Shown here: piece by piece, positions 10,929-24,070 of the stretch | How the letters are laid out: each line of letters begins with the position of its first letter | Position numbering within the stretch: position 1 is the first letter of the stretch | NCBI GenBank assembly: GCA_029298735.1 | Contig: JANSLP010000006.1 | Coordinates: forward strand, 62,001 to 126,000 | Source of the DNA: Ophiostoma sp. CBS 140.51 | Taxonomy: Eukaryota > Ascomycota > Sordariomycetes > Ophiostomatales > Ophiostomataceae | Length of the DNA stretch: 64,000 bases | Reading direction: 5' to 3' | Program-made: the position numbers and the translations under genes | Notes under the pieces: model-generated | Databases searched by the model: none | What the model was told of the DNA's origin: nothing | The model's input: only the letters and a program-made list of their open reading frames with translations

Positions 10929-13900
10929 GATAAGCAACAATAAAGGGGACGGAATAAATACAAATAAAACAAACATACTATTCGAAAAGAACCATCATAT
11001 AAATCGACTTACCTTCTCATCGGCCGGATGGCAACCGAAGTTATGCAAACAAAGCGCATCTGGGTAGCAGGTGCACAGAAGCGGCCAACAAACAGACAGC
11101 GGAGAGGGAGATCATATGCCGTAGCACCAAACAACACCGTCCAGAAGAAGCACCAAAATACGACGGCAGGCCATTCACAGTCGTATGTGATCAAGTGACA
11201 AGACGCCGGGTTCTCTTTCTTCTCCCTCCGTCACCGTCACGTTCACCAATGATCATAGCGTGCAGCTGCCTGCCCCTCCGTTCCCCGTTTTTGCTTTTTG
11301 TGCTTCTTTTCCCCTACATATCGCTACAACACATCTTTGTCCGCACACCCCATCGGTGGCCATCTCTGCACCTGAAAAGGGAAAGGGAACCAGCAAAACA
11401 ATGTCGCAATTGGCATCCACTCCGCCTAAGCGATATGCAGGTACGAGCAAGTACAAGTCAACCAAAAGAGCACCCATATTGGTCAATTGGGAGAGAAGGA
11501 TGAGTAAAGACTACGGGGCCTCGCCAAAATCCTCACTCTCACCATTGTGGGCTATGTAGTAGTTCTGATTCTTGCTGGGAAAATATTTAAATATATCCTG
11601 AAACACAGCACCTCCGTTGACATGGGGTGTGGGTAACATAGCGGCTACGACGCTGACTTACGGGGAAAAAAGGCCAACGAACATCTCGACTTTTGAAACA
11701 GATAAATCGCATGCTGCAAGAGCGAGGCCAGATGTGTGGGAAAATCAAGAAAAAGGACAAAATAGAAAAAAAAAACTCCAGAATGGCTGGCATGGCATTA
11801 GGCAAATGTAAAGGAATGTGTTCTTTTTATGTATGTCTTTTCAGATAAATTGTCTTGTTCGTGGTCCGTGGGCAGCGGCTCTGTGAACCGATCCGGGGAA
11901 TAATAGATGAGAGAATAGAGTGATAGTTAATGAGGGCCGATAATAGTAGAGAGAAGAAGAAGTCAAGAGCAAACGGCGATATCTCGACATGCTAGAAGTT
12001 GGCCACCACGACATACTCAGTAAACGCCCATCAAAGAAAACTCATGGTCTGCCGGTGTGTGGGCTCCGGCAAACGATGGACAATAAGATGCCGAGATCAC
12101 AGAGCGCCTTTGTCTTCCCTGATGAGTTGAACAATTCTCTGGACAACGTTTGTCCTCCAATGATGGCTCTCGAACTGCTTTTGTATAAATATAGCCGTCG
12201 GTGCTAGCATGGCATGGCCTTTTATGCGGCCTGACTGGCCAGCCGCCGGGCTTCGTCGGGCCCTGCGAACCGCCCATTTTCTTGTATGTTATAAATTTTA
12301 CAGGTTCATCACATTGTATTTGAGTATGTCTTGAGTTGAGAACTTTCTCGAGTGTTTTTTTCTTTTACATCAATGGCTGACTGTTGTTGGTTTTCGAAAC
12401 ATTTACAAGTGATGAAAATAATGCTTGCCAGCTTTGATTTCAGCAGGCGCCGACGATGGTGAAGAGGCTGGAGAAAATGGCATGCATGAGAAGGCTATTC
12501 ACCCAAATATACGTCAAGAGATAATAGTATCACTATTAATCGAATCTGTTTGCCTTACCCGACCCGTGTGCCTTGAGCTCTTGTCTACAGAGTTAATTGC
12601 TCTGTGCACCCGCGCGGGAATCAAGTCCAAAACACACGCCGGGCTCAATCTACACAAAACAATCGCATCGCCAAGTCTGGGGGCGGTTCTGTCTTTTTGT
12701 GAGCTGGTTAAAGCTCCGGCGGCTGGATTCCGTATGTCGTCCAGGGAACGTGCTTGTACTCCGTACGCGAGTAAGGAATACATTGTAAAGACGGGGTCAC
12801 GATTACGCAAGTCTGTTGTTCTCGTAGCTCGTCTTGTCATTTTTCTTTTTCTTTCTCTTCTTATTTTCGGACGGTGGCCGAGTCCGGGGTCTGTGTTCTG
12901 GAAAAAGATGCGACAAGAGCTGAGAGACAAGAAAAGGACAAAATAGGAATAAAAGAGGGGACTTTCTGTGAGGGATGACCCCCGACAGGAGAACCGTGCT
13001 CACTCTCACACGGCCGGCGTGGAAAACAAAGCGACCAAGGGTTCCACTCCTCCCTCGTCTGTTGTTGCTGTCAGGCCAAAACAGTAAAACCTTGAGGGAA
13101 GAACGGTGAAAGAACGCCTTTTTTTGGGAAGCTTTCGGCGCTACGTTTCATGTTGTCGACTTGGGGGTGGACTTGGGGACTCGAGGGGGGATGGGACCAG
13201 GTCCATGCATGCTCTGTGCTCTATCGTATTTTTTCTTGTATTTTTCTCGTCTCTTGCTTGCCTGTTCCGCTGTTGTGCATACCGTATGGCGTCTTGGAGC
13301 TACGGATCGGTCGGTCTGTTCGTTCGGCGTCGAACCTCATTGGGTCTAGGAAAGGATGCCGAGAAGGATAAGGACGACAAGAGTTGATGGAGACGAAGGA
13401 TGGGAAAGCATGGTGACGAGAGCAAGGATGATCTGTCAAGGTACTTTTCGTAACTTTTTGTTCAACGTTCTGGATGCCGCTCTTGTTGCCGACTAGGGGC
13501 GAATTCCAGCTCGGTCTCGGCTCTTGGAGTTGACATTGACGTGAACGAAAGCAGTAGAAAGGGCTCGAACAAGAATAATAAAAAACGCAAACTCTCGGGC
13601 TCCATAACGTTTCTCAAAAATGTAAAGCAAAAGAGGCAAAAATTCGCCTGACAGCCGATCTCAATTGTGAGCCCACATCGTACAGAGTCCAGAGCCTCTT
13701 CGATTGCTGCTCGTTGTTCGGACAGTGGAGATGCACAGTGTCTGAAAAGGAGAAGTTTGCGAAATGAGGCGTCGTCCCTTGAAGGTTCAGTCAGTTTAAA
13801 GTAGAGCCCGTGGAGAACAAGAAAACGTGGATCTCTTGCCCTTTTTTCATGTTTTGTGTCTCGCCCTTTGCTCTTTCCTTCTTTTCTTGTCTTGCTCTCC

Positions 13901-16900
13901 CACTTGTACCTGGCACTAGCCCGCCCGTAGTATGGGACTACAGTGGTAAGAGTGGCGGACCAACCGCCAAAGCACGCTAAATTCAGGTACACCAATCAGC
14001 GCAGACGCCTGTCCGACGGGAGACCCGCGGCGATCGGAGGGGAAGGGCCCAGCCTGAACAAAATTGTCGATTGCAGCAACGCAAGGGGGCGCCATCTCAT
14101 TACCATCGCGGAGGGAAGGCGCACATCACTTGTTCGAGCCTTTTAGGAAAGAGCACAAGCACGCAGAAAAGTGAAAACAGCTGCAGACTGTACATCGCAG
14201 GATCTTCCCTCTAAAAACGCCTTTCGATGTACATATGTGCACAGTGATGTTCGTATTCGTATGGTCGCATTTTGCGTCTGCTGTTTACAATGTTTCACCG
14301 ATCGCATGAAACGAGGACGGACGGCCGTCTGCCCCCTTTTGATGTACTGTTTCAGACTCCTTGCTCAACTCTGTGATCATAATCTTTTGATTACGGCGTC
14401 TTACACGATGTTGAGGAGTCTTTTGGAAGTATCTGGCGGCGGGGTTGCGAGTGAAATGCTACCTTGATAGCCCAGGAGCGACGAGAACGGACACGTTCGT
14501 TTCGTTTCGTTTGTCACTTTTTTTAGTCTTTTTGCTTACTTTCTATTTCGCCTTGTCGTCGACGCATGGCGATCGGTGGCTCCTGCCCTCCCTCGCCGGG
14601 TAGGGAAACTGCCTAATCTGGACATACTCCGTGTTGATGGTGGGACAAGAACGAGAACAAGCACACAGTAAACGAAGGCACGAGGGTGAAGGGTCTCATC
14701 TCGTGATGCAGTGATGTATCCTGTTCTGCATCATCATCCCTTTTTTGTGTCTTACCGCTGGCAGCATCTCACACATCGACCATAGCTTGAGTCTATTTTT
14801 GTTTCTGGGAGATTTGGCGCGTTCCTTCACGTTCACTTCCATGTGTTCTTCTGTTTTCTGTCTCTCCTCTTCCTTTGTGACGCATCTCGGAAGCCTGGCC
14901 CTGTCACTCCGACCATCGCCGTCACTTCATGGTGTTCATGCGGCATGTACGCGCCGGGGCGGGACGCATCATCTTACTGCATCTTGGTGCTCTTGTATCT
15001 GCATTTCTTCCTCTTTTGTGTGTTTACGCAAGACAGGTTATGGACACGCGAGGTCGAGTCCCCAAAACCACATGACAGTCAGGAATAAGCTCAAAGGCCA
15101 AGTCTGCAGCCACATCAAGCCTTTGGGAAGCTCACAGCGAACGGTGGTGAAAGCAACGAATGGAAAGAGCAGAACGTGTATTCCGGCACCTGCATCGAAT
15201 ATCGACGGCAGCAAATCGTAGACCAGCACACGATTCAACGGCGCGTGGGTTTCTATTTCTGGTCCTCTTTTGCGCCACAAAAAACCGGGGGAAAAAGTGC
15301 AAGCAATTAAAATCAGGGTTTTATCCACTGCTCGCGAGTCGAGATAGCCCGCAGGAGAGCATCGTCTAGCACACAGTTTTTCCAGCCACAAGGACAATGG
15401 GGCCTCGAATGGCGAGGCCAGAGCATGACCACGGCCGCGGCCATAGTACAATTCTCACGCCTCCAATTTAATTTGTGGGATAGGAGGCAAAAGAGACTGG
15501 CAAGTCAGCAAGCAGGAAGAAGAAGAAGCACAGCGGCAACGGCAGCGGGCAGCGGCAGCCACAAATAGCAACACAGCACACTAGCATCGACAAGAACCAA
15601 CCAGCATCGACCTGCCACCAAAACCCACCAAATCCACACCAAATCGCTTCCTGTGCGTTCCCGCCGGCCTGGTGCAAGTCATACCACACCCAAAAGTCTG
15701 AGGGGGCCAATCAGCATCCTGAAGAGCTCTCTGGCCCCCTTTCCTGCCCTTGTTTTGCATTATGCTTTTTTTCTGAAAAGCAGACTTTGCCGTGTGTGCG
15801 TATCGCCGGCAAAGCGTCCTCAAGAAAAAGAAAGGGAAAGGGGCACCGAATAAACACAAGACAAGCGACGAGAGTGGAGGAAATCTGAAAAAGGCATCGA
15901 ACAAGCTCAGATATTACCAAAAACAATAATAAGAAACCAGCCTAGCTTTTCAGGCTGGTGATTTGTGCCGCTGGTGGTAGAAAGGAGCTTCCTCGGCGCA
16001 TCAGCCCGGGGGAAGAAAAGAAAAGATGGCAAAGATACAATGCAAATGTGCCGAAACAAATGGCGATTCGTAGTTTGTCGTGGGCAGGGCCTCGACGGAA
16101 AGCCTGTGCGAGATCACCAAGAAGAACACGGCCAGACCAGAAAAGGAAAGAGTGCGGGCATCCTCTGCCCACGATACGAAGATGGGATGGTTTCAAGAAC
16201 GCGAAGAAGCTTCCCATGAAACAAAAAAGATGAAGAGGAAACGGCCTTACTCTTGGGGGCAGGCAGGTTTCGACGGACCACAGTCTTGGAACTCAATGTC
16301 CAGGTTGTAATACATCGAGTCAACCTTGTTTCAACAGTTGACGGTGAACATTGGCGGCAGCATATTCAAACGATACCGTCATTGAATATGCATAACTGGT
16401 GGTAATTTCTTTGTGCAGAATATATTGCATTTACAGAGGGACGGCGTTACGCTTCTTGCAGACCGTCTCTTGCAAGTCCTCAAGTCAGTGGGAAGCAAGA
16501 TATTTCAAAGAGGCTTTCAATCCCGATCTGCGAAAGACACTTTTCGTGGGCAGATGCTATTTTCAGCAATCGCCCCGCTGCCGTCGATGCGCTGTAGTGC
16601 CATGGGGTATTTACTCGAACTGGCATGGAGGAAAAAAAGTGTTGCAAATCTCTGACTTTGATGTTCCTTTGACGTTTGCTTGTTTTTCTTTGATATTGCC
16701 GGTCCAAAAATAAAAATGTCAAAAAAGAAAGTGCATCGCATCGGCAGACATGGAGAGGGGAATGAAAAAAAAAGAAAACAATTTTTTACTTTGTAAGAGT
16801 GACGAGCTCAGTCAAGAAACGAAACGAGATGAGCAAAGGGGCCTTACAGGGTGACGACGTGCAGAAGAGAGGGGGACGCTCGGGGGGATCTGGTAGCAAC

Positions 16901-19900
16901 TGTGATGGACAATACTACGACAAACGTTGCATTGCACCAAACAAAAAGAGTACCGGCGTATCGTCAGCTTGAGAAAGAGAGTGACAAAGAAAGGAAATAA
17001 AACAATCAAGTCCAAACAGAAAGGACGGTCCAGCCCAGTGGAAGTGGACACTGGTCTGTCGGTCCTTCCCAGTGTTCCCAGTGGACAAATCCACGGCACA
17101 AAAGGCAAGAGCAGAAGAACGAAAGAGGCAAGATGCCACCGGGACGATCATGCAAAGCGAAGCGAACGGAGAGAAAGAGTGAAGATTGGAGAGGATCTGA
17201 GGTGGGAGAGAAGGAAAGAGGAAAGAGCCCCCAGCCACCGATCCTTTCCGTCCCCAGAAACAGGCAAAAACCGTGGGTTGTTTGTCGACGGAGCGACCAC
17301 TCTTTTTCTTCCCTTCCCTTGTCGCCCCCTCGCACGAGCCGTTTTTTGCTTTGCTTTTCGCTCCCTCGTTCCCTTTGCTTCCTCCCCCACCTTGTTTCAG
17401 GTATTAGAATGCGGGTAGGTGGCGAAGATCAAACAGCCCGCTTGCCCTGTTTCGGCCTGGAAGAAGAGAAGAGGAAGAGGAAGTCGAGGGACAACAGAAT
17501 CAAAAAAAGAAAAGGAAAGAAAACAACAAGAACATAACACGGCAGAGGCAGACGTCGAGATGCAGAGGAAAGGCTGGGCCACTCACAGCCAACGGACAAA
17601 TTCGTCTGCCTCCACGATGCTGTCTCCCGTCTTCCTTTTTCCTTGATGTTGTTTCCGTGTCCCTCGGTCAGACCTCCTTGAGCCATCTCTGTCTTTGCCT
17701 TTTGCCTTTTGCCTCTGCCTTTTATTCCCGTTCCGTGTTCTTTGGGCGCTGTTGCTAGGTCGGCCAAAGACGGCCGAGTTGGACGTGCTTCTCTTGTCTG
17801 TTGCAATATTTCCTCTTCACGAACAAGAAAGAGGACAATGCTTTTCTTGGCACATGCACTGGGTCATGACGGCTTTTGCGGTCCTGCATGCCCACATGAC
17901 GAAAATAGGCCGTCATGCAGTCTTCACGGGTAGAAAAAGACGAAGAAGAGGAAAACGAAAGAAAACGAAAGAGTAAGAAAACCGCGTATCTAGCTCTCAC
18001 GTTTGTTCTGGACAAAAGGCTCTGGCTTGAGCTCCCATTCGTGGCGAGGCTTCTGGATCCTGCTATATCGCCCTCTGTTATTATGCTAGCCCGGACCGAT
18101 GTGCTGTGCTGTTCTGTTCGACCGCCACTGTTGGCGATTTGTCCGAGTGAAGAAAGTAGAGGAAGTGGTGTGGCTTCCGTCTGGACCAGTTCTGCCTTTG
18201 TTATTGGTCGGTCCAACCAAAAGTGCCCGTAAATGCGCCCCAAGTCAATGACACCCAATCCTTTGCTCTTTTTTCGTCTCTTCCTCCCTTGCACGAAAAT
18301 AAAGGAAAAGGACTGGTTGGTACGAGGTTGCATTTGGATTGCTTTTGGACGAGGCATGTCGACTTTTCTTTATTTATTTCATTCTTCCCTTTTTTTCTTC
18401 TTTTCTTCTTCTTCAGTTGGGTTGCACACAGGAACACAGCCCGGATGGACTGGAAAAGGCAGGACGGCGTCGTAATCACGTTGCAAAGAGAAGTGAAGGC
18501 CCTCAAAACGAGAAAGCCAGTCAAAGCCACTGAAAGCCACTGCAGGTTCTCGTTGCCCTTTCCCTGCGAACACCGCTTCTTCTGTGTACCGTTGGTGCCT
18601 GAATGGAACAGAGTACTTCGTAAAAACAGCAAGGCCAGTCCAGTCGGATGGAGGGATGCCCTGGCCTGGTCCAGCTTGAACACCCACACCCTTTCTTGTA
18701 CTTCTTGTGCTTTGTGCCTTTTCAGTCTGTTCAAGGGGCGGTACCACATAAAATACGAATACGCCAGAAGAAGAAAAATACGTTGTGCATGCTCACCTAC
18801 ACTCTGTCCCAGCCTATATCACCTGTTTGATATCTGACAATGGGCTTCTTCAACAGACATGCGACGTACGACTAATTCAAAATATGATAAGCCGTCCAGA
18901 AGAGGAAGAGGGGAACTGTCAAAGAGGGGCCGGGCAGAGAGGATATCCAGCAAGGTGGGAGAGAAGAGCCGAAGTGTCCTTGCAGACAGCATCCAAGAGG
19001 AGGAGTTGTGTTACACTGTCATTCGTCACAAATTAACAGAGAGAAAAAGACATGGAACAACACAAAAAAGAAATCTAGAGACGAGAGACAAACAACACAA
19101 AGGTTGCTCTGATTCGTCTTTTTGTCGGCATCATGCAAAAAAAAAAAACGCATTGATAGACTCGTTGAGGCATGGCCGGCCCTTTTCCCTTACCACCCAG
19201 GCCACCGCTCCAGCGTTAGCCCCTACCATTCCCCACTTTTCTCCTTAGTGCTCAGTTCTGAAGCATTGCGCCAGGCGCGTTTCAAGTTGACAAGGTGTCT
19301 TTCTTCCTATTTTCAGATTTTCAGTCTTTTTCTGAGGGAGTAAAGGGGGCGTCAGGAAAGTGGGTTTGTCCTCTGCTTCTGTTTCTTCGGACTGGAACGT
19401 GCAAGCCCACAGTCCACTGAAAGAATGCACTGTGAGGAGAGTCGCGTATCTTCCCACAACGGCAATGCCGTCGTGAGATGGAAGCTGCTCCGGGCCGTTT
19501 CCACTGACTTTAGGGGTTTTGGAGAGGGTACAGACAACAACGTTTGGGCTACACTATACTCTATGTACCCGGTACACGACCACGCGTTTTGTCAATGCTC
19601 ACCCGTCAACTCGCCATAAATCGCCATAACAGACGTTGGAAACAATTTTCAAAAGGACCAGCAACATCGAGTCCAGAACATCGTGATCATGAAGTACAAG
19701 TACTTGTTTGTCGTAAGGAGAAGAGAAAACACGTCGCGTCGCCATCAAGTCCTTTCTCTGCTCGGTGGAAATTCCTTCCTCGAAATAAGGCCCGCAGATG
19801 TGGAGAGGTAATTTCTCAGCCAGAAGCGCTGGTAAGTACCTCATACTCGACGGAATCAAAGACATGCAATAGCAATCCGCAAACATCGGGTCCCGTCCGG

Positions 19901-21143
19901 AGTACTCCATACTCGTGTCTCGACAATCTTCTCAATCTTTTCCTTCTTTGGGAGGACATGTCTGGCAGCACCGGTACGACGGATGGGTATGCCTAGAACA
20001 CGCCAGGTGCTAAAACGGCATCGCTGATGTTCTTCTCGTGGATTGTTCCCCATTTCCCTCTTCCGCGTGCTTGTTGCTCGGATGCCCTCAATCTCGCTGG
20101 CGGCTGCACCGGTCAGGAGAGCGGAGATTATCAGCGGAGACGCCCTATCTTCTTGAGGTTTCCTTCTGAACGCTTTTCTTCTCATTTCTCTTTTTGTGTT
20201 TCCTTCTTTGCTTTCTTTTGGGCGAAAAGTTCCACGGGGAATGCAACGTTATTTGTCTCGCTGCCAAAAGGAAAGACACACAGTGAAATAGCGGGCTTGC
20301 TTTCTTTTTGCTTCCACTGTGGACAAAAGTGCCCCAAAATGTCTTGAACCGTATTGAATGTCTCTGCCCCGGGGAGACAGGAAGGCTGAACCTTCTGTTG
20401 ACTCCGATGCCACAAGTACTCGTGTCGGTCGCTATTATTTCTTATTCTTATTCTTTTTATTTTATTTTAGGCTTTGGGATAGACCATCTCGGTTCGCGTA
20501 CCTCGACGGCCTCTCCTTTCTTTTTCTGTTCTTGTCGAAATGAAGCTTGGTGATCTCCTAACGAAGAACGACGTAGTGAATTACCAACAGACTTTGGTCT
20601 TCAGTCCTTTGCTTATCTTCTCCATAAAAAAAGTCGTATGCGTTTCCCCTTCTGGGCAAGCTACAAACAATAATACTATCGTAATAACAACATAAGTTCC
20701 GCGAGCAGGTGGTCATGTTCGCGCACTTCCTACGAGGCAATAGTGCCATTGCTCTTTTCTCTCCTAAGAACGATTCTTTTCGTTTCCGGTCTCTTCCCCC
20801 CCTTTTCAGAGGAGCAGAGTCACTCATCTGCGTTGCAATGGAACGCCGTCGTATTCTATCTCAGCACTGCTTTGGGGCAAGGGATGACGGCCCACAGTGT
20901 CATTTCCATATTTCGTTTCCGGACGCAAAGTAAACAACAGTCTTGTTTTCCTCGTCTTGTTTTTTTTTCTAGAAGGATGCCGAGACCTGTGACCTGTCTT
21001 TGCCTGTCTTTGCACCTCAACTTCCAGGTGACAAGGAGAGCCCGCCTTGACAGAGCGCAACGGAGAATTTACAAAGCAAGATACAGGCACCTCCTCCCCT
21101 GTGCTTGGCCCCCAAGGACGGGTCTTGATTTGCAGGGGACGCG

Positions 21144-21195
21144 GTGAGCTTATTCGTGTCGTATAACACCCAATATACGACACGAAAAAGCTCAC
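21144..21195. repeat. Near-perfect inverted repeat, 22-bp arms, 8-nt loop
   Basis: The left arm (21144-21165) and right arm (21174-21195) are reverse complements with one mismatch (position 21152 against 21187). The loop is 21166-21173 (ACACCCAA). The arms contain TTCGTGTCGTATA and its complement. The stem stops sharply at both ends. It lies in the middle of the gene-free region, about 4 kb upstream of ste12. It could be a structured-RNA or small-RNA precursor, a palindromic protein-binding site, or the footprint of a fold-back element; the sequence does not decide. Confidence 0.9.
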
Positions 21196-21256
21196 AGAGA
21201 ATTTCCTCTTTTGGGGGTGCTCCTGTGCCGTCCCTGCTCCAACCTGCTTAGTGGAT

Positions 21257-21289
21257 GTGCTCCCTGTGCTCCCTGTGTCCCCTGTGCCC
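21257..21289. repeat. Three-copy 9-bp minisatellite (GTGCTCCCT)
   Basis: Units lie at 21257-21265, 21266-21274 and 21275-21283 (the third is GTGTCCCCT), followed by a partial GTGCCC. It lies 61 bp beyond the hairpin at 21144-21195. Confidence 0.8.
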
Positions 21290-22038
21290 GCTATGCTTCT
21301 GGCTATTCCATCGCGAGCCGGCACAGCCACAGAACCTTTTTCTAGGCCGCCATCTGGTAGCTCGATAAGAACGCTTAAATGCATCTCGAAAGGCCGTAAT
21401 AAAATGAAACATAACTTCATTGGGGTGGCATTGAGGTATCCTGCATAAAGAGGCACTTCCGTGACTTCGGCCAACCCCCTGCACGTCTTTGACTTTCTCG
21501 CCTTCCTTCTCTCCCTGGCATTATTTGTGCCATGTTAAGACATCTTACTGCCCTGCATATGCCTGGGTGATTTGATTGCGGTGCCTCTACTTGTTGATGT
21601 GTGCCCCTTTTAGCCCACCGCGCTGCACCACCTATTTTTTTTTTGTCACGATGGCAGATGGTCTCGCTGCGATATAAAATGCCAAAAACGAGGTCCTTTT
21701 GGAGCCCTTCCTCGTGGGAGACTATCGGGGCAACAGAAATGGGCAAAAAGAAAATTAGTCGACGGAATCCCTACGCAGAAGCAGTGCACGACGGGGGAGG
21801 CTTCTGGGCTGTTGTCTTGTTGGTGGCCGTTTTCGTCCCGTTGTCTCTGGCTTTGGCGTCGCTTTGGTGTGCTGGTGCTGTCTCTTTCTCTCTTTCTTCG
21901 CTCCTGTGCCTGTCCACCGTCTTTCTTTGGCAGGTTTTGGCCCCCTTTTTGCCCACATTTTCTTTCTTCTTTCGCCTTCTTTCAGATGCGCCTTGCCGTA
22001 TTTGAAGCTATTCTTTGGCGTTGCCCTTCCGTTCTATG

Positions 22039-22065
22039 CATCCTCTCCATTCTCTCCATCCTCTC
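22039..22065. repeat. Three-copy 9-bp minisatellite (CATCCTCTC)
   Basis: Units at 22039-22047, 22048-22056 (CATTCTCTC) and 22057-22065 lie in a pyrimidine-rich stretch. This is the second 3x9-bp array in the gene-free region. Confidence 0.75.
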
Positions 22066-23199
22066 CCTTTCTTCACCACGCCGCCCGCGCCTTCCACCGG
22101 CTCTCATTTGCGATTTACAGCTGGCTCTTTTGCTTTTCTTGCTTTCTTTTCCCTCTAGGCTTAGACCGTCCGTAGTGGACTCCTCGCTACGCCTGAAAAG
22201 GGAAGAAACGAACAGGAACCAAAAGTTAGAACAGGCACGACGGTAGGGCCAAGATACGGATAGACTACTCCGTAGGGACTACGGCGTGCCGTAATGCTCC
22301 TCCACGACTCCGCAAGAGGAGATTGAACGACATGAAAGAGGGCCTCATTTCACTTTGAACATTTCACTATTTTCATTAGTGCCGTCTCTCGACCGCCGCT
22401 GGAGAGGCTTTCTGCATTGCATTGCAGAGCAGGTTGTGGTTTCTGCATCAGGCATGCGCGGGGCGCAAAAAAAAAATGACAATTACACAGTCGATGGAAA
22501 GAGCAAAGCGCAAGACGCAAAGCCCAGCACCTAAAATGCACTGACGCACCTTCCTCTTTTCTCATGAAGGACAATGCACCATTTGCACCTTCTGGACCGG
22601 TCGCAATAATGGATTTTTCTACGTTGAGGGAAGGGGCGAATCGCATGTGCATCGCCCTTTTGCGCGCCACTGTCATAGCATGCATTCTTGATGCATGCCT
22701 CCGTTTTTGAGCCTGCATATCAGAAGCTACTGGATGCAATATCTCACTTGCTCAAAATATGGTATGTACTAACACAATGTGTGTCGTACTTTTGGGAATT
22801 GAACGGGCAATGCGCCGTGGCCTCATCGGACGTCTGTCCTTCAGAAACGGCAGTCTGTCGGCAAAGTCAATAGACCTGCCTCATCTGCATTCTTACACCT
22901 ATTGACGGCTGCCCCCTGTCTGTCTCCGTTTTTGCTCTGCCGTTGTTTCTTAACGCGACCGTTATGGTGTGCCCATGTTTTACATACAGGCATCTTCCTT
23001 CTTGACAGGCGTCTCTCTGCTGTTCTGTGCATTCCTCACTCTCCTTTTGTCGATTTGCATCGACAGCGTGCGCATAGCGTGCTCTCTTCCGAATTCTTGC
23101 ATTAATCTTCATCAACTCTATTTTACAGACGCATACACTCATACAAATTCAACGTCCGACCTCTTGACAGAACCTGTGTTGCGACAAAACGGAGCTCTT

Positions 23200-24070
23200 T
23201 GAGTGCAGTTATTGTGCATTGTTCGTTCCTGCCCTTTCTTGTTGACTTTCTTCGCTGCCTGCTCCTGCCCTTTTTTGCTCGTATCGTGCCTTCCTGCTGT
23301 GACTTGTTCTCAGTTCTGTCCTCGTACCTTTGCCGCTCCCGCACAGGCGCCAGACTCCTCTCGCCCAACCCTTGTCTGTCCACCCCACCCACACGCCCAC
23401 CCACCCACACTCCTCTTTTTCTATCCACACCCACCACCAGCTTGCACAGGTCATCGGCCATCTGCACGTCTGCACGTCTGCTCTCGCTCTCTCTCTCTCC
23501 CTCTCTGGCTGGCCATCGCATACCCTGGTCGCTCTGGGGGCTTCCTTTTTAGCCAGTCGTGCTTGCTCCCCCTGGTCACCTCTCGCGCCCATCCACTCCC
23601 CGATCGTTCTTGCCTTTCGCTCTGGTCGCGCTTTCTCCCTCCTCCCTGTCGCTTTCTTGCCTTGTCTTTCCACTCTCCCCTCCTCCTGCGCTCGCGCTTT
23701 CCCTTCCATCCCTCTCACTCACTCTACCTCCCACTCGCTTCTCCTCTCCCACCGTCTTTGTGTACCTACCCACGTAGTACCTGACTTGGTCAACCCTGTC
23801 ATCCTTTGGCTTTTCCCGCCCCCAGCCTCTGGAAATCATAAACCCACCCATCTGCTCCTTCCACAATCGACGAAAAGAGCCCTCTTCTTTCCCGAAAGCC
23901 TTTTTCTTCTTTAACATCCCCCCTTCCTCCTCCTATTCTCTTCCTCTCTTCTCCTTCTTTTCCCCCTTTCCTCGTCATCGCGTGTAAGGAGGTCCCTCTC
24001 TATTACCTCAAACCCTCCCCTCCCCTTTCCTCTCTTTTCATCTGCCCATCATTTTACTTTCTTGTGTTTT
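23200..24070. promoter_or_regulatory. Long pyrimidine-rich tract upstream of ste12
   Basis: About 870 nt in which the plus strand is dominated by C and T, with CCCACCCA, CTCTCTCT and TTCCTCTCT runs. Pyrimidine-rich stretches just upstream of transcription starts are common in filamentous fungi, so this is a likely core promoter or start region for ste12. That would leave a 5' leader of up to about 1.1 kb before the ATG at 25173. Inferred from composition only. Confidence 0.4.

Noticed and set aside
13330..13350. Minus-strand GGTTCGACGCC matching the tRNA B-box consensus
   Set aside because: The T-arm stem does not pair and there is no tRNA body around it.
15936..15959. 8-bp hairpin ACCAGCCT / AGGCTGGT
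   Set aside because: Short enough to occur by chance in a region this size; no associated gene end or transcript signal.
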